NCBI RefSeq assembly: GCF_013200955.2
Contig: NZ_CP053697.2
Coordinates: forward strand, 124,001 to 188,000
Direction of reading: 5' to 3'
Length of the DNA: 64,000 nucleotides
DNA from: Pseudomonas campi
GTDB lineage: Bacteria; Pseudomonadota; Gammaproteobacteria; Pseudomonadales; Pseudomonadaceae
Under the pieces are notes generated by a model. It made no database searches, was not told the origin of the DNA, and saw only the letters and a list, made by a program, of their open reading frames with translations. The position numbers and the translations under genes are program-made. Numbering within the stretch: the stretch's first letter is position 1; the number at the start of each line of letters is the position of its first letter. Below are positions 1-9,497 of the stretch, in pieces.

Positions 1-126
1 TCGACGGAGGGGGAGGGAGTGTTCATCGGGGCATCCGCACGCTAAAAACAGAGATGTACCGCAGACCCCGGTGAAAGGCCAGTGCCGGGGAACGGCTCGT
101 GGGGTGGCTCGCGGTTGATCGCCGGC

Positions 127-190
127 TGTAGGGCGCGCCGTGCGCACCAGGGCGCTACACAGACCTGGCGGTGCGCACGGTGCACTCTAC
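127..190. repeat. REP/BIME palindrome pair (family D)
   Basis: Two head-to-head arms, GTAGGGCGCGCC-GTGCGCACC on the left and GGTGCGCAC-GGTGCACTCTAC on the right, flank a short spacer. This is the paired layout typical of Pseudomonas REP elements. It lies beyond the 3' end of the minus-strand thioesterase gene. The rest of 1-252 is GC-rich and holds no gene I can support. Confidence 0.6.
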
Positions 191-252
191 GAGAGGCCGC
201 CGGGCCTCGGCGTCGGCGCCGTTTGGGCGCCGCGCCGCAGGTTGTGCGCGGC

Positions 253-657
253 TTAGCCGCGACGTGGCGGCACCGAGCGGGTGCGGCCGCTGCCATCGAT
301 GGCGACGAAGACGAACACCGCCTCGGTGACCTTGCGCCACTCGCTGGACAGCGGGTCGTCGCTCCACACCTCGACCAGCATCTGGATCGAGCTGCGGCCG
401 ACTTCCAGGGCCTGGGTATAGAAGGACAGCTGCGCGCCGACCGGGACCGGAACCAGGAAGGCCATGCGGTCGATGGCCACGGTGGCCACCCGGCCGCCAG
501 CGACCTTGCTGGCCATGGCGGTGCCGGCCAGGTCCATCTGCGACACCAGCCAGCCGCCGAAGATATCGCCGAAACCGTTGGTTTCGCGCGGGAGAGCGGT
601 CAGCTGCAGGGCCAGATCGCCTTGCGGTATGGGATCTTCCTGTTCGAGCTCGATCAT
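253..657 (-). CDS. YciA-like acyl-CoA thioesterase (hotdog fold)
   Basis: The 134-residue protein is a small single-domain hotdog thioesterase, which hydrolyses acyl-CoA to free acid and CoA in the cytoplasm. The family signature is visible at residues 27-42, NGFGDIFGGWLVSQMD, followed by the helix LAGTAMASKVAGG, with a VPVPVGAQLSFY strand near residues 69-80. Length fits the YciA group (about 130 residues). It is transcribed away from the MFS gene at 924, leaving about 266 bases of shared upstream DNA. The substrate cannot be told from the sequence; YciA enzymes are broad-range. Confidence 0.85.
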   Translation of the reverse strand: MIELEQEDPIPQGDLALQLTALPRETNGFGDIFGGWLVSQMDLAGTAMASKVAGGRVATVAIDRMAFLVPVPVGAQLSFYTQALEVGRSSIQMLVEVWSDDPLSSEWRKVTEAVFVFVAIDGSGRTRSVPPRRG

Positions 658-923
658 GGTGGTGGGGCCCCGGTGCCGTTTTTCTTATGTTTGGAGTGGT
701 GTGGGAGGTTCTGCCAAGACTTTGCCGACGGCCAAGCCTTGGCACAATCCCCCGTGGCCCAGCGGGCCGAGCGCGCAGTATATCGGGCGGCGCGTCAGGC
801 GACGACCGCCCAGTTCTGCATTTGTCGGCTGGCCCGGCTGCCGGCCCGCGGTGCAATTTGCTATCGTGCGGCGGCTGCCATCAGCGCCAGCCATCCCTAC
901 TCCTATAAAAGAAGCTGTCGACC

Positions 924-2228
924 ATGTCTTCCGTGCCCTCCAGCGCTGCGCCCGCGGCGCGCCCGTTGAACCGTAGTGATTACAAGACCCTGTCGCTGTC
1001 CGCCCTCGGCGGCGCGCTGGAGTTCTACGACTTCATCATCTTCGTGTTCTTCACGGCGGTGCTCAGCAAGCTGTTCTTCCCCGCCGACATGCCCGAGTGG
1101 CTGCGCCAGCTGCAGACCTTCGGCATTTTCGCCGCCGGTTACCTGGCGCGACCGCTGGGCGGCATCGTCCTGGCGCACTTCGGCGACCTGCTCGGACGCA
1201 AGCGCATGTTCACCCTGAGCATCTTCCTGATGGCCGTGCCGACCCTGCTCATGGGCCTGCTGCCGACCTATGCGCAAATCGGCATCTGGGCGCCGCTGGC
1301 GCTGCTGGCGCTGCGCGTGGTGCAGGGCGCGGCGATTGGCGGCGAAGTGCCGGGGGCCTGGGTGTTCGTCGCCGAACACGTGCCGCCGCGGCATATCGGC
1401 TTCGCCTGCAGCACCCTGACCGCGGGGCTGACCGTGGGCATCCTGCTCGGTTCGCTGACCGCCAGCCTGATCAACCGGGTGTTCACGCCAGAGGAACTGG
1501 CGGCCTATGCCTGGCGCATCCCGTTCCTGGTCGGCGGCCTGTTCGGCCTGATTGCCATGTACCTGCGCCGCTGGCTGCATGAGACCCCGGTGTTCGCCGA
1601 AATGCAGCTGCGCCAGACCCTGGCCGCCGAGCTGCCGCTGAAGACCGTGGTGCGCGAGCATCGCCCGGCGGTGATCTTGTGCATGCTGCTGACCTGGGTG
1701 CTGTCGGCCGGCATAGTCGTGGTAATCCTGATGACCCCGACCCTGCTGCAGACCCTGCATGGCTTCAAGCCGGCCGAGGCGCTGCAGGCCAACAGCCTGG
1801 CCATCGTCTGCCTGAGCATCGGCTGCGTACTGGCCGGCTGGCTGGCGGATCGCATCGGCGCCGGGCGGGTGTTCGTCGGCGGCGGCCTGTTGCTGCTGCT
1901 CAGCTCCTGGACCTTTTACAACAGCCTGGCCAGCCATCCCGAACTGCTGCTGCCGCTGTATGCCCTGGCCGGTCTGTGCGTGGGCATGATCGGCGCCATT
2001 CCGCTGGTGATGGTCAGCGCCTTCCCGGCGCTGGTGCGCTTCTCCGGGCTGTCGTTCTCCTACAACCTGGCCTACGCCATCTTCGGCGGGCTGACGCCGA
2101 TCCTGGTCAGCCTGCTGCTGAAGTGGAGCCCGCTGGGCCCGGCCTACTATGTCGGCGCCCTGTGCCTGCTGTTTATCCTGATCGGCGGCTGGCTGTGGCA
2201 GCGCCAGCCACAGGCGGTCGCCGGCTGA
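924..2228 (+). CDS. MFS transporter, metabolite:H+ symporter (MHS) type
   Basis: The 434-residue protein shows about twelve hydrophobic segments. The first helix contains GGALEFYDFIIF (residues 29-40), characteristic of the metabolite:proton symporter branch of the MFS. Motif A appears as GDLLGRKR at 87-94 and again in degenerate form as GWLADRIGAG after helix 7. Relatives import small organic acids, betaine or alpha-ketoglutarate with protons; the substrate here is unknown. It stands alone, between the divergent thioesterase gene and a REP plus terminator ahead of pstS. Confidence 0.85.
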   Translation: MSSVPSSAAPAARPLNRSDYKTLSLSALGGALEFYDFIIFVFFTAVLSKLFFPADMPEWLRQLQTFGIFAAGYLARPLGGIVLAHFGDLLGRKRMFTLSIFLMAVPTLLMGLLPTYAQIGIWAPLALLALRVVQGAAIGGEVPGAWVFVAEHVPPRHIGFACSTLTAGLTVGILLGSLTASLINRVFTPEELAAYAWRIPFLVGGLFGLIAMYLRRWLHETPVFAEMQLRQTLAAELPLKTVVREHRPAVILCMLLTWVLSAGIVVVILMTPTLLQTLHGFKPAEALQANSLAIVCLSIGCVLAGWLADRIGAGRVFVGGGLLLLLSSWTFYNSLASHPELLLPLYALAGLCVGMIGAIPLVMVSAFPALVRFSGLSFSYNLAYAIFGGLTPILVSLLLKWSPLGPAYYVGALCLLFILIGGWLWQRQPQAVAG

Positions 2229-2258
2229 GGTCTCGGCCCGTGTAGGGGGCGCCAGCCG

Positions 2259-2285
2259 CGTAGCCCGGATTGCATCCGGGCTACG
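2259..2285. repeat. REP palindrome (family A, single unit)
   Basis: The arms CGTAGCCCGGAT and ATCCGGGCTACG enclose a TGC loop, making a near-perfect 27-base palindrome. The same core recurs as inverted pairs at 10416-10480 and 30103-30171. It lies about 30 bases beyond the MFS stop codon. Confidence 0.8.
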
Positions 2286-2341
2286 TCTTAAACGCTGCTG
2301 ACGATCTTCCGCGCCCTACAAAGCGGATGTACCAGTGATCG

Positions 2342-2374
2342 AAAAGGCCTGCTTGCAGGCCTTTTCAGTTTTTT
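2342..2374 (+). terminator. Rho-independent terminator between the MFS gene and pstS
   Basis: AAAAGGCCTGC-TT-GCAGGCCTTTT forms a strong stem and is followed by CAGTTTTTT. It separates the MFS transcript from the Pho-controlled pstS gene. The stem also has A/T flanks on its left, so it could work on both strands. Confidence 0.85.
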
Positions 2375-2390
2375 CCGCGCTTTAATCTAA

Positions 2391-2408
2391 TTGTCACAAT
2401 CCCTTCAT
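2391..2408 (+). promoter_or_regulatory. PhoB box upstream of pstS
   Basis: TTGTCAC-AATC-CCTTCAT has the two 7-base half sites separated by 4 bases expected of a PhoB box (consensus CTGTCAT-N4-CTGTCAT). The first half is close to consensus and the second is weaker. It sits about 70 bases before the pstS start, so phosphate-starvation induction through PhoB, encoded at 17278-17967, is expected. Confidence 0.7.
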
Positions 2409-2476
2409 AGAGTGTTCATGCGGCCTGCAGATACTTGGCCCCGTTCAAACCAACACTAGTTTTCCAGGAGCAAGGC

Positions 2477-3445
2477 ATGAAACTGAAGCGTTTGATGGCG
2501 GCCATGACTTTCGTCGCCGCTGGCGTAACCACTGCCACTGCGGTTGCCGCTGTTGATCCGGCTCTGCCGAGCTACACCAAGACTTCCGGCGTATCGGGCA
2601 ACCTGTCCAGCGTCGGTTCCGACTCCCTGGCCAACCTGATGACCCTGTGGGCCGAAGAGTTCAAAAAGGAATACCCGAACGTCAATATCCAGATCCAGGC
2701 CGCCGGTTCTTCCACTGCGCCGCCCGCTCTGACTGAAGGCACCGCCAGCATGGGCCCGATGAGCCGTGCGATGAAGGATGCCGAGATCCAGGCGTTCGAA
2801 GAGAAATACGGCTACAAGCCGACTGCCGTACCGGTAGCCATCGACGCCCTGGCGGTGTTCGTGCACAAGGACAACCCGATCAAGTCCCTGGATATGGCTC
2901 AGGTTGACGCGATCTTCTCCAGCACCCGCCTGTGCGGTGGCGCCAGCGATATCAAAACCTGGGGTGACCTGGGCATGACCGGCGAGTGGGCGGCCAAGCC
3001 GATCCAGCTGTTCGGTCGCAACTCGGTATCCGGCACCTACGGCTACTTCAAGGAAGAAGCCCTGTGCAAAGGCGACTACAAGGCTAACGTCAACGAGCAG
3101 CCGGGTTCGGCTTCCGTGGTGCAGTCGATCTCCAGCACCATCAACGCCATCGGTTACTCGGGCATCGGCTACAAGACTTCCAGCGTGAAGACCGTGCCGC
3201 TGTCGAAGAAAGGCGGCGAAGCTTTTGACGCCAACGAAGAAAACGCCCTGGCTGGCAAGTTCCCGCTGGCTCGCTTCTTCTACGTTTACGTGAACAAGGC
3301 GCCGAACAAGCCGCTGAGCCCGCTGGACGCAGAGTTCGTCAAGCTGGTGCTGTCCAAGCAAGGTCAGGAAGTTGTGGTCAAAGACGGCTACATTCCGCTG
3401 CCGAGCAAAGTGGTCGAGAAGACCATGAAGGAACTGGGTCTGTAA
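2477..3445 (+). CDS. pstS: Periplasmic phosphate-binding protein PstS
   Basis: PstS captures inorganic phosphate in the periplasm and hands it to the PstCA permease. The ATG at 2477 is chosen because CAGGAG lies at 2465-2470 and the product then opens with a signal peptide ([10 protein letters not shown] to about Ala25), giving 322 residues. Phosphate-contact segments typical of the family are visible: [10 protein letters not shown] and [14 protein letters not shown]. The gene is preceded by a Pho box and followed by its own terminator, so it can be made in excess over the permease. It belongs to the Pseudomonas-type long PstS group rather than the DING proteins. Confidence 0.95.
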   Translation: MKLKRLMAAMTFVAAGVTTATAVAAVDPALPSYTKTSGVSGNLSSVGSDSLANLMTLWAEEFKKEYPNVNIQIQAAGSSTAPPALTEGTASMGPMSRAMKDAEIQAFEEKYGYKPTAVPVAIDALAVFVHKDNPIKSLDMAQVDAIFSSTRLCGGASDIKTWGDLGMTGEWAAKPIQLFGRNSVSGTYGYFKEEALCKGDYKANVNEQPGSASVVQSISSTINAIGYSGIGYKTSSVKTVPLSKKGGEAFDANEENALAGKFPLARFFYVYVNKAPNKPLSPLDAEFVKLVLSKQGQEVVVKDGYIPLPSKVVEKTMKELGL

Positions 3446-3487
3446 GGATCGCCTGACTGGCAAGGACGCCTATAAGTAAGTCGCATG

Positions 3488-3516
3488 CCCGCCTTCGTTT
3501 ACGACAGGCGGGTTTT
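3488..3516 (+). terminator. Terminator after pstS
   Basis: CCCGCCT and AGGCGGG form a stem around an 11-base loop, followed by TTTT. Placed between pstS and pstC, it probably acts as a partial terminator that keeps the binding protein more abundant than the permease. Confidence 0.7.
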
Positions 3517-3530
3517 GCTTTGTCAAAGCG

Positions 3531-3548
3531 CTGTAACTTTTCTGTCAT
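3531..3548 (+). promoter_or_regulatory. PhoB box upstream of pstC
   Basis: CTGTAAC-TTTT-CTGTCAT matches the PhoB box at 13 of 14 half-site positions. It is 83 bases before the pstC ATG and gives pstCAB-phoU its own PhoB-dependent promoter, separate from that of pstS. Confidence 0.85.
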
Positions 3549-3630
3549 ATAGAGTCGCTAGAGTTAGCGCCTCGTATAGCGACAGAACTCCAGATGGCGC
3601 GCTCATGGCTGCGCAGAGACGCTCTTACCT

Positions 3631-5916
3631 ATGAATGACTTGGCTAGTGAAACCATGACCGCCACCTCCAAATCCCTCGGCCTGGACTTCAACACCCCGG
3701 CCTTGCAGCGCAAGCGGCGTATCCGCGCGCTGAAAGACCGTTTTGCGCGCTGGGCGGTATCCGTCGGCGGCATGGCGGTGCTCGGTGCCATCACCCTGAT
3801 CTTCTTCTACCTGGCCTACGTGGTGCTGCCAATGTTCCAGGGCGCCAGCGTGGATAGCCGCAAGCCGGTGCAGGTCGCCTGGCTCAAGGAAGCCGCCGCG
3901 CCGCTGCTGCTGACCCTGGAAGAACAGAACCAGATGGCCATGCGTCTGGACCAGAACGGCCAGGTGCAGTTCTTCGATGCGAAGAAGATGCAGCCGCTGA
4001 GCAGCGTGCAGCTGCCGCTGCCGGCCGATGTGCAGATTGCCTCGGTTGGTCAGGACCAGCCAGGCAGCAACCGCGTGGCCCTGGGCCTGTCCAACGGCCA
4101 GGTGCTGGTGTTCCAGCATGTCTACAAGATTACCTACCCCAACGATGTGAAGACCATCGCGCCGAGCATCGAGTATCCGTTTGGCGAGGCGCCCATCACG
4201 CTCGATAGCCAGGGCCGCGTGCTCGATCATGTCGGTCTCAGCCTGAACAGCGGCACCCTGATGCTGGCAGGCTCCACCGGCACCGAGCTGCACGTGCTGA
4301 GCCTGGGGCGCGAAGAAAACATGATGACCGGCGAGGTGACCCTCAGCGAAGAGCGCATCGCCCTGCCGCAGATCGCCGAGCCGATCAAGGCGCTGATCAT
4401 CGACCCGCGTCACCTGTGGCTGTACGTGGTCAACGGTCGCGCCACCGCCGATGTCTTCGACATGCGCAGCAAGAGCCTGAATGGCCGCTACAAGCTGTTG
4501 GCCGACGCGCAGTTGGAGGTCAGCAACGCCACCTCGCTGCTCGGCGGTATCTCGCTGATGATCGGCGACAGCAGCGGCGGTATCGCCCAGTGGTTCATGG
4601 TGCGCGAGGACGATGGCAAGGCGGTGCTGAAGTCGATCCGCAGCTTCCAGCTGGCCGACAGCCCGATCATCCAGATTCTCCCGGAAGAGCGCCGCAAGGG
4701 CTTCTATGCCCTGGATGCCAAGGGCAACCTGGGCATCTTCCACAGCACCGCGCACCGCACCCTGCTGGTCGAGCCGGTCGCCGAGGGCCAGGCCCTGGCC
4801 GCCCTGTCGCCGCGCGCCAACCGCGTGCTGGTGGAGAGCAATGGTCAACTGCAACGCCTGATCATCGACAACCCGCACCCGGAAATTTCCTGGAGCTCGC
4901 TGTGGGGCAAGGTCTGGTATGAGAACTACGACGCGCCGGGCTATGTCTGGCAGTCGACCTCGGCCAGCACCGACAACGAACCCAAGCTGAGCCTCGCGCC
5001 GCTGGCCTTCGGTACCCTGAAAGCGGCGTTCTACGCCATGCTCCTGGCCGCCCCGCTGGCCATCGCCGCCGCGCTCTACACCGCCTATTTCATGGCCCCG
5101 GCGCTGCGCCGCAAGGTCAAGCCGGTGATCGAGCTGATGGAAGCGCTGCCAACGGTGATTCTCGGCTTCTTTGCCGGCCTGTTCCTCGCGCCGTATGTGG
5201 AAGGCCACCTGCCGGGCATCTTCAGCCTGCTGATCTTCACCCCCATCGGCATCCTGCTGGCCGCCTACCTGTGGAGCCGCCTGCCGGAGTCGATTCGCCT
5301 GAGCGTGCCGGATGGCTGGGAGTCGGCGCTGCTGATTCCGGTGATCCTGCTGGTGGGCTATGTCTCGCTGGCGATGAGCGGGCATGTGGAAAACTGGCTG
5401 TTCGACGGCAATATGCGCGGCTGGCTGAGCAATGATCTGGGCATCCCGTTCGATCAGCGCAACGCCCTGGTGGTCGGTCTGGCCATGGGTTTCGCGGTGA
5501 TCCCGAACATCTACTCGATCGCCGAAGACGCCGTGTTCAGCGTGCCCAAGAGCCTGACCTTCGGCTCCCTGGCCCTCGGTGCCACGCCGTGGCAGACCCT
5601 GACTCGGGTGGTGATCCTCACCGCCAGCCCAGGCATCTTCTCGGCAGTGATGATCGGCATGGGCCGCGCCGTCGGCGAGACCATGATCGTGCTGATGGCC
5701 ACCGGCAACACCGCGATCATGGACATGAACCTGTTCGAAGGCCTGCGCACCCTGGCCGCCAACGTGGCGGTGGAAATGCCCGAGTCGGAAGTCGGTGGTA
5801 CCCACTACCGCGTGCTGTTCCTCTCGGCGCTGGTGCTGCTCGGCTTCACCTTTGTCATGAACACCCTGGCAGAGCTGGTGCGCCAGCGTCTGCGCGTCAA
5901 GTACGCCTCGCTCTAA
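3631..5916 (+). CDS. pstC: Phosphate ABC transporter permease PstC, long form
   Basis: PstC is one of the two inner-membrane subunits of the phosphate importer. The 761-residue product is far longer than E. coli PstC (about 320). A first membrane helix lies near residues 46-68. About 390 residues of soluble, beta-rich sequence follow, with repeated short strands such as MRLDQNGQVQFFD and GFYALDAKGNLGIF that look like a beta-propeller. The permease core begins near residue 465. The ABC-coupling EAA-type loop FGSLALGATPWQTL and the family segment GRAVGETMIVLMATGN are intact. It is followed by pstA after a 15-base gap. Confidence 0.93.
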   Translation: MNDLASETMTATSKSLGLDFNTPALQRKRRIRALKDRFARWAVSVGGMAVLGAITLIFFYLAYVVLPMFQGASVDSRKPVQVAWLKEAAAPLLLTLEEQNQMAMRLDQNGQVQFFDAKKMQPLSSVQLPLPADVQIASVGQDQPGSNRVALGLSNGQVLVFQHVYKITYPNDVKTIAPSIEYPFGEAPITLDSQGRVLDHVGLSLNSGTLMLAGSTGTELHVLSLGREENMMTGEVTLSEERIALPQIAEPIKALIIDPRHLWLYVVNGRATADVFDMRSKSLNGRYKLLADAQLEVSNATSLLGGISLMIGDSSGGIAQWFMVREDDGKAVLKSIRSFQLADSPIIQILPEERRKGFYALDAKGNLGIFHSTAHRTLLVEPVAEGQALAALSPRANRVLVESNGQLQRLIIDNPHPEISWSSLWGKVWYENYDAPGYVWQSTSASTDNEPKLSLAPLAFGTLKAAFYAMLLAAPLAIAAALYTAYFMAPALRRKVKPVIELMEALPTVILGFFAGLFLAPYVEGHLPGIFSLLIFTPIGILLAAYLWSRLPESIRLSVPDGWESALLIPVILLVGYVSLAMSGHVENWLFDGNMRGWLSNDLGIPFDQRNALVVGLAMGFAVIPNIYSIAEDAVFSVPKSLTFGSLALGATPWQTLTRVVILTASPGIFSAVMIGMGRAVGETMIVLMATGNTAIMDMNLFEGLRTLAANVAVEMPESEVGGTHYRVLFLSALVLLGFTFVMNTLAELVRQRLRVKYASL

Positions 5917-5931
5917 GGCTTGGGAAGGTAT

Positions 5932-7608
5932 ATGTCCGTGAAACAGAACAACCTGAAATCCTGGTTCAAGAGCGGTACGCCCTGGGTCTGGATGAATGCC
6001 GGCGCGGTATCGATCGCGGTGATCATGACCCTGGGCCTGATGATGGTGATCGCCGTGCGCGGCCTCGGCCACTTCTGGCCGGCGGATATCGTCGAGGCCG
6101 ATTACCAGGTACCGGGCGAGTCGGTACGGGTGATGGCCGGTGAAATCACCCAGATCGAGGAAGTGCCGCGCGCGCGCCTGGCCGCTTCCGGCCTGCCGGT
6201 GACCGCCGAGGGCGGCGAGTTCATGACCCGCGAGCTGTTCAAGGTGGGTAACCGCGAAGTGTTCGGCGCGGACTTCACCTGGGTGGTCGGCGAGTGGCTG
6301 AGCAACCCGCGTACCCCGGAAAACCTCACCGCCTTCGAGCGTCGCGAGTGGGGCAACTTCTACGGCTACCTGATCAACGTCAAGGAAAACGGCCAGTTGG
6401 TGGCCGAAGGTGACGCCAGCTGGTCGGCGCTGCAGGAGCGCATCGAGCGTGTCGAGCAGCTGCACCAGCAACTGGTACGCCTGGAGAAGAAGGACATCGG
6501 ACGGATCAACGCCGGCCTCGAGCGCATCCGCCTGCAGACCCGCAAGCTGGAGCTGCAAGGCGAGCTGGACGCGGTCGCCCAGGCCGAGCTGGATGCCGAG
6601 CGCGCGCAGTGGGATGCCGAGTACAAGGTGCTGGAAACCGAGCTGATCGCGCTGAACCAGGCGTTCAACCGCGACAGCGTCACGGTCAAGACCGTCGACG
6701 GGCGCGAAGTGACCCTGAGCCTGGGCAAGGTGGTGCGGGCTTTCCAGCCCAACGCCATGGGCCTGGGCGACAAGCTCGGCTTCTACTTCGCCAAGCTGTG
6801 GGAGTTCGTCAGCGACGACCCGCGTGAGGCCAACACCGAAGGCGGCATCTTCCCGGCGATCTTCGGCACCGTGATGATGACCCTGATCATGGCGGTGATC
6901 GTCACCCCGTTCGGCGTGATCGCGGCCATCTACCTGCGTGAATACGCCAAGCAGGGCCCGCTGACCCGGGTGATCCGCATCGCCGTGAACAACCTGGCCG
7001 GCGTTCCGGCGATCGTCTACGGCGTGTTCGGCCTGGGCTTCTTCGTCTACGTGCTGGGCGGCTCGCTGGACCGCATGTTCTTCCCCGAGTCCGCCCCGGC
7101 GCCGACCTTCGGCACCCCGGGCCTGCTGTGGGCCTCGCTGACCCTGGCGATCCTGACCCTGCCGGTGGTGATCGTCGCCACCGAAGAAGGCCTGGCGCGG
7201 ATTCCGCGGGCCGTGCGTGAAGGCTCCCTGGCCCTCGGTGCGACCAAGGTGGAAACCCTCTGGCGCGTGGTGCTGCCGATGGCCAGCCCGGCGATGATGA
7301 CCGGCCTGATCCTCGCCGTGGCCCGCGCCGCTGGCGAAGTGGCGCCGCTGATGCTGGTCGGCGTGGTCAAGCTGGCGCCTTCGCTGCCGCTGGATGGCAA
7401 CTACCCGTATCTGCACCTTGATCAGAAGATCATGCACCTGGGCTTCCACATCTACGACGTCGGCTTCCAGAGCCCCAACGTCGAGGCCGCGCGGCCGCTG
7501 GTGTACGCCACCGCGCTGCTGCTGGTGTTGGTCATCGTGGTGCTGAACATGGCGGCGGTCTATATCCGCAACCACCTGCGCGAGAAGTACAAGGCGCTGG
7601 ACCACTAA
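5932..7608 (+). CDS. pstA: Phosphate ABC transporter permease PstA, long form
   Basis: This is the second membrane subunit of the phosphate importer. ATG 5932 is preferred over an upstream TTG at 5920 because GGAAGG at 5922-5927 is correctly spaced before it; this gives 558 residues, against about 300 in E. coli. After an N-terminal helix there is a periplasmic insert whose middle part (roughly residues 155-235) is rich in Glu, Gln, Leu and Arg with heptad-like spacing and is predicted coiled coil. The permease core follows (about 300-550) with the coupling loop EGSLALGATKVETLWRVVLP and the segment RAAGEVAPLMLVG. The insert is probably matched to the soluble domain of PstC. Confidence 0.93.
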   Translation: MSVKQNNLKSWFKSGTPWVWMNAGAVSIAVIMTLGLMMVIAVRGLGHFWPADIVEADYQVPGESVRVMAGEITQIEEVPRARLAASGLPVTAEGGEFMTRELFKVGNREVFGADFTWVVGEWLSNPRTPENLTAFERREWGNFYGYLINVKENGQLVAEGDASWSALQERIERVEQLHQQLVRLEKKDIGRINAGLERIRLQTRKLELQGELDAVAQAELDAERAQWDAEYKVLETELIALNQAFNRDSVTVKTVDGREVTLSLGKVVRAFQPNAMGLGDKLGFYFAKLWEFVSDDPREANTEGGIFPAIFGTVMMTLIMAVIVTPFGVIAAIYLREYAKQGPLTRVIRIAVNNLAGVPAIVYGVFGLGFFVYVLGGSLDRMFFPESAPAPTFGTPGLLWASLTLAILTLPVVIVATEEGLARIPRAVREGSLALGATKVETLWRVVLPMASPAMMTGLILAVARAAGEVAPLMLVGVVKLAPSLPLDGNYPYLHLDQKIMHLGFHIYDVGFQSPNVEAARPLVYATALLLVLVIVVLNMAAVYIRNHLREKYKALDH

Positions 7609-7671
7609 TCAGTACGCCGTGGCCAGTCGGCCGCGGCGCATCAACGAATTTGTTAGCGTAGGGAGCATCCC

Positions 7672-8505
7672 ATGCAGCACGAAGCACATAGCCACGGTAT
7701 CGACATCTCGGCCCTGGGCCGCGACAAGCAAAGCCTCAACATGGCGGCGGAAACCGTGGCCATCGAAGTACCGGGGCTGAACCTGTACTACGGCGAGAAG
7801 CAGGCCTTGTTCGACGTGAAGTTGACTATCCCCAAGCAGCGCGTCACCGCCTTCATCGGCCCGTCCGGTTGCGGCAAGTCGACCCTGTTGCGCACCTTCA
7901 ACCGCATGAATGATCTGGTTGACGGCTGCCGCGTAGAAGGCGAAATCAACCTCGACGGCAAGAACATCTACCGCAAGGGCGAAGACGTCGCCGAGCTGCG
8001 TCGCCGCGTCGGCATGGTGTTCCAGAAGCCCAACCCGTTCCCCAAGAGCATCTACGAGAACGTGGTGTACGGCCTGCGCATCCAGGGCATCAACCAGAAG
8101 CGTGTGCTCGATGAAGCCGTGGAATGGGCACTGAAAAGCGCCGCGCTGTGGGACGAGGTCAAGGACCGTCTGCACGACTCGGCCCTCGGCCTGTCCGGCG
8201 GCCAGCAGCAGCGTTTGGTGATCGCCCGTACCGTGGCGGTGCAGCCGGAAGTGCTGCTGCTCGACGAACCCTGCTCGGCACTGGATCCGATCTCCACCCT
8301 CAAGGTCGAAGAGCTGATCTACGAGCTGAAGAGCAAGTACACCATCGTCATCGTTACCCACAACATGCAGCAGGCGGCGCGCGTCTCCGACTACACCGCG
8401 TTCATGTACATGGGCAAACTGATCGAATTCGGTGACACCGATACCCTGTTCACCAACCCGGCGAAGAAGCAGACCGAAGATTACATCACCGGTCGCTACG
8501 GCTAG
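7672..8505 (+). CDS. pstB: Phosphate import ATP-binding protein PstB
   Basis: PstB is the ATPase that powers phosphate import. The 277-residue product has Walker [10 protein letters not shown] at 63-71, the ABC signature LSGGQQQ at 174-180 and Walker B LLLDEP at 195-200. The switch His is in [20 protein letters not shown] precedes the ATG. It extends about 20 residues beyond E. coli PstB at the N-terminus. It lies 63 bases after pstA and 151 bases before phoU, in the same operon. Confidence 0.97.
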   Translation: MQHEAHSHGIDISALGRDKQSLNMAAETVAIEVPGLNLYYGEKQALFDVKLTIPKQRVTAFIGPSGCGKSTLLRTFNRMNDLVDGCRVEGEINLDGKNIYRKGEDVAELRRRVGMVFQKPNPFPKSIYENVVYGLRIQGINQKRVLDEAVEWALKSAALWDEVKDRLHDSALGLSGGQQQRLVIARTVAVQPEVLLLDEPCSALDPISTLKVEELIYELKSKYTIVIVTHNMQQAARVSDYTAFMYMGKLIEFGDTDTLFTNPAKKQTEDYITGRYG

Positions 8506-8656
8506 CCCGCCGGCTATGGCAAATCGCGCTGCACTTCGTCGGCGGCGCTTGCCGTACTAGTTGTACTGTCTGCGCGTCGCCTCCTCGCTCAGCACGATTT
8601 TCCAAAGGCCGGCACGTTTCGCTAAGACCTTCACTCAGTTTCGCAAGGGCTCGACC

Positions 8657-9391
8657 ATGATCAACAAAGACAGCCTCACCCATCACATCTCCCAGCAGTT
8701 CAACGCCGAGCTGGAGGAAGTGCGCAGCCACCTCCTGGCGATGGGCGGCCTGGTCGAGAAGCAGGTCAACGACGCAGTCACCGCGCTGATCGACGCCGAC
8801 TCGGGCCTGGCCCAGCAGGTGCGCGAGATCGATGACCAGATCAACCAGATGGAGCGCAACATCGACGAGGAATGCCTGCGCATCCTTGCCCGCCGTCAGC
8901 CGGCCGCTTCCGACCTGCGCCTGATCATCAGCATCTCCAAGTCGGTGATCGACCTCGAACGCATCGGCGACGAGTCGGCGAAGATCGCCAAGCGCGCCAT
9001 CCTGCTGTGCGAGGAAGGCGAAGCGCCGCGTGGCTACGTCGAGGTACGCCATATCGGTGACCAGGTGCGCAAGATGGTGCAAGAGGCGCTGGACGCCTTC
9101 GCCCGCTTCGACGCCGACCTGGCCCTGTCGGTGGCGCAGTACGACAAGACCATCGACCGCGAGTACAAGACTGCCCTGCGTGAACTGGTCACCTACATGA
9201 TGGAAGACCCGCGCTCGATCACCCGCGTGCTCAACGTGATCTGGGTGTTGCGCTCGCTGGAACGCATCGGCGACCACGCGCGCAACATCGCCGAACTGGT
9301 GATCTACCTGGTGCGCGGTACCGACGTACGGCACATGGGCCTGGCGCGCATGCAGGAAGAAGTGCAGGGCACCGGCAAGGCCAAAGAATAA
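8657..9391 (+). CDS. phoU: Phosphate-signalling regulator PhoU
   Basis: PhoU links the Pst transporter to the PhoR kinase and keeps the regulon off when phosphate is plentiful. ATG 8657, with AAGGG upstream, gives 244 residues, the usual length. Two tandem PhoU helical bundles are visible, with repeated metal-binding motifs DLERIGDESAKIAKRA in the first half and SLERIGDHARNIAELV in the second. The frame stays open upstream to 8561, but that part has no PhoU similarity. The gene closes the pstCAB-phoU operon. Confidence 0.96.
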   Translation: MINKDSLTHHISQQFNAELEEVRSHLLAMGGLVEKQVNDAVTALIDADSGLAQQVREIDDQINQMERNIDEECLRILARRQPAASDLRLIISISKSVIDLERIGDESAKIAKRAILLCEEGEAPRGYVEVRHIGDQVRKMVQEALDAFARFDADLALSVAQYDKTIDREYKTALRELVTYMMEDPRSITRVLNVIWVLRSLERIGDHARNIAELVIYLVRGTDVRHMGLARMQEEVQGTGKAKE

Positions 9392-9497
9392 GCGCAGCGC
9401 AGGGCCGGTCGTCACTCGGGAAATCCCTGAGTGATCGCGGTTGGCCTTGGGCCATCATCCGCAGCTATGCTTGTCAGCATTGTCGCAGGAGTGGCCG

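Noticed and set aside
82..969. A 295-codon plus-strand frame over the thioesterase gene
   Set aside because: Antisense to a recognisable hotdog thioesterase and lacking any protein-like composition.
2477..3445. Possibility that the phosphate-binding protein is a DING-type alkaline phosphatase-related protein
   Set aside because: The mature N-terminus begins [10 protein letters not shown] rather than DINGGG, and the gene has the pst operon position with Pho boxes.
3625..7605. A 1326-codon open frame on the minus strand opposite pstC and pstA
   Set aside because: It is rich in His, Gln, Asp and Arg with no domain, and it mirrors two well-conserved genes. Long antisense frames of this kind come from high GC content and codon bias.
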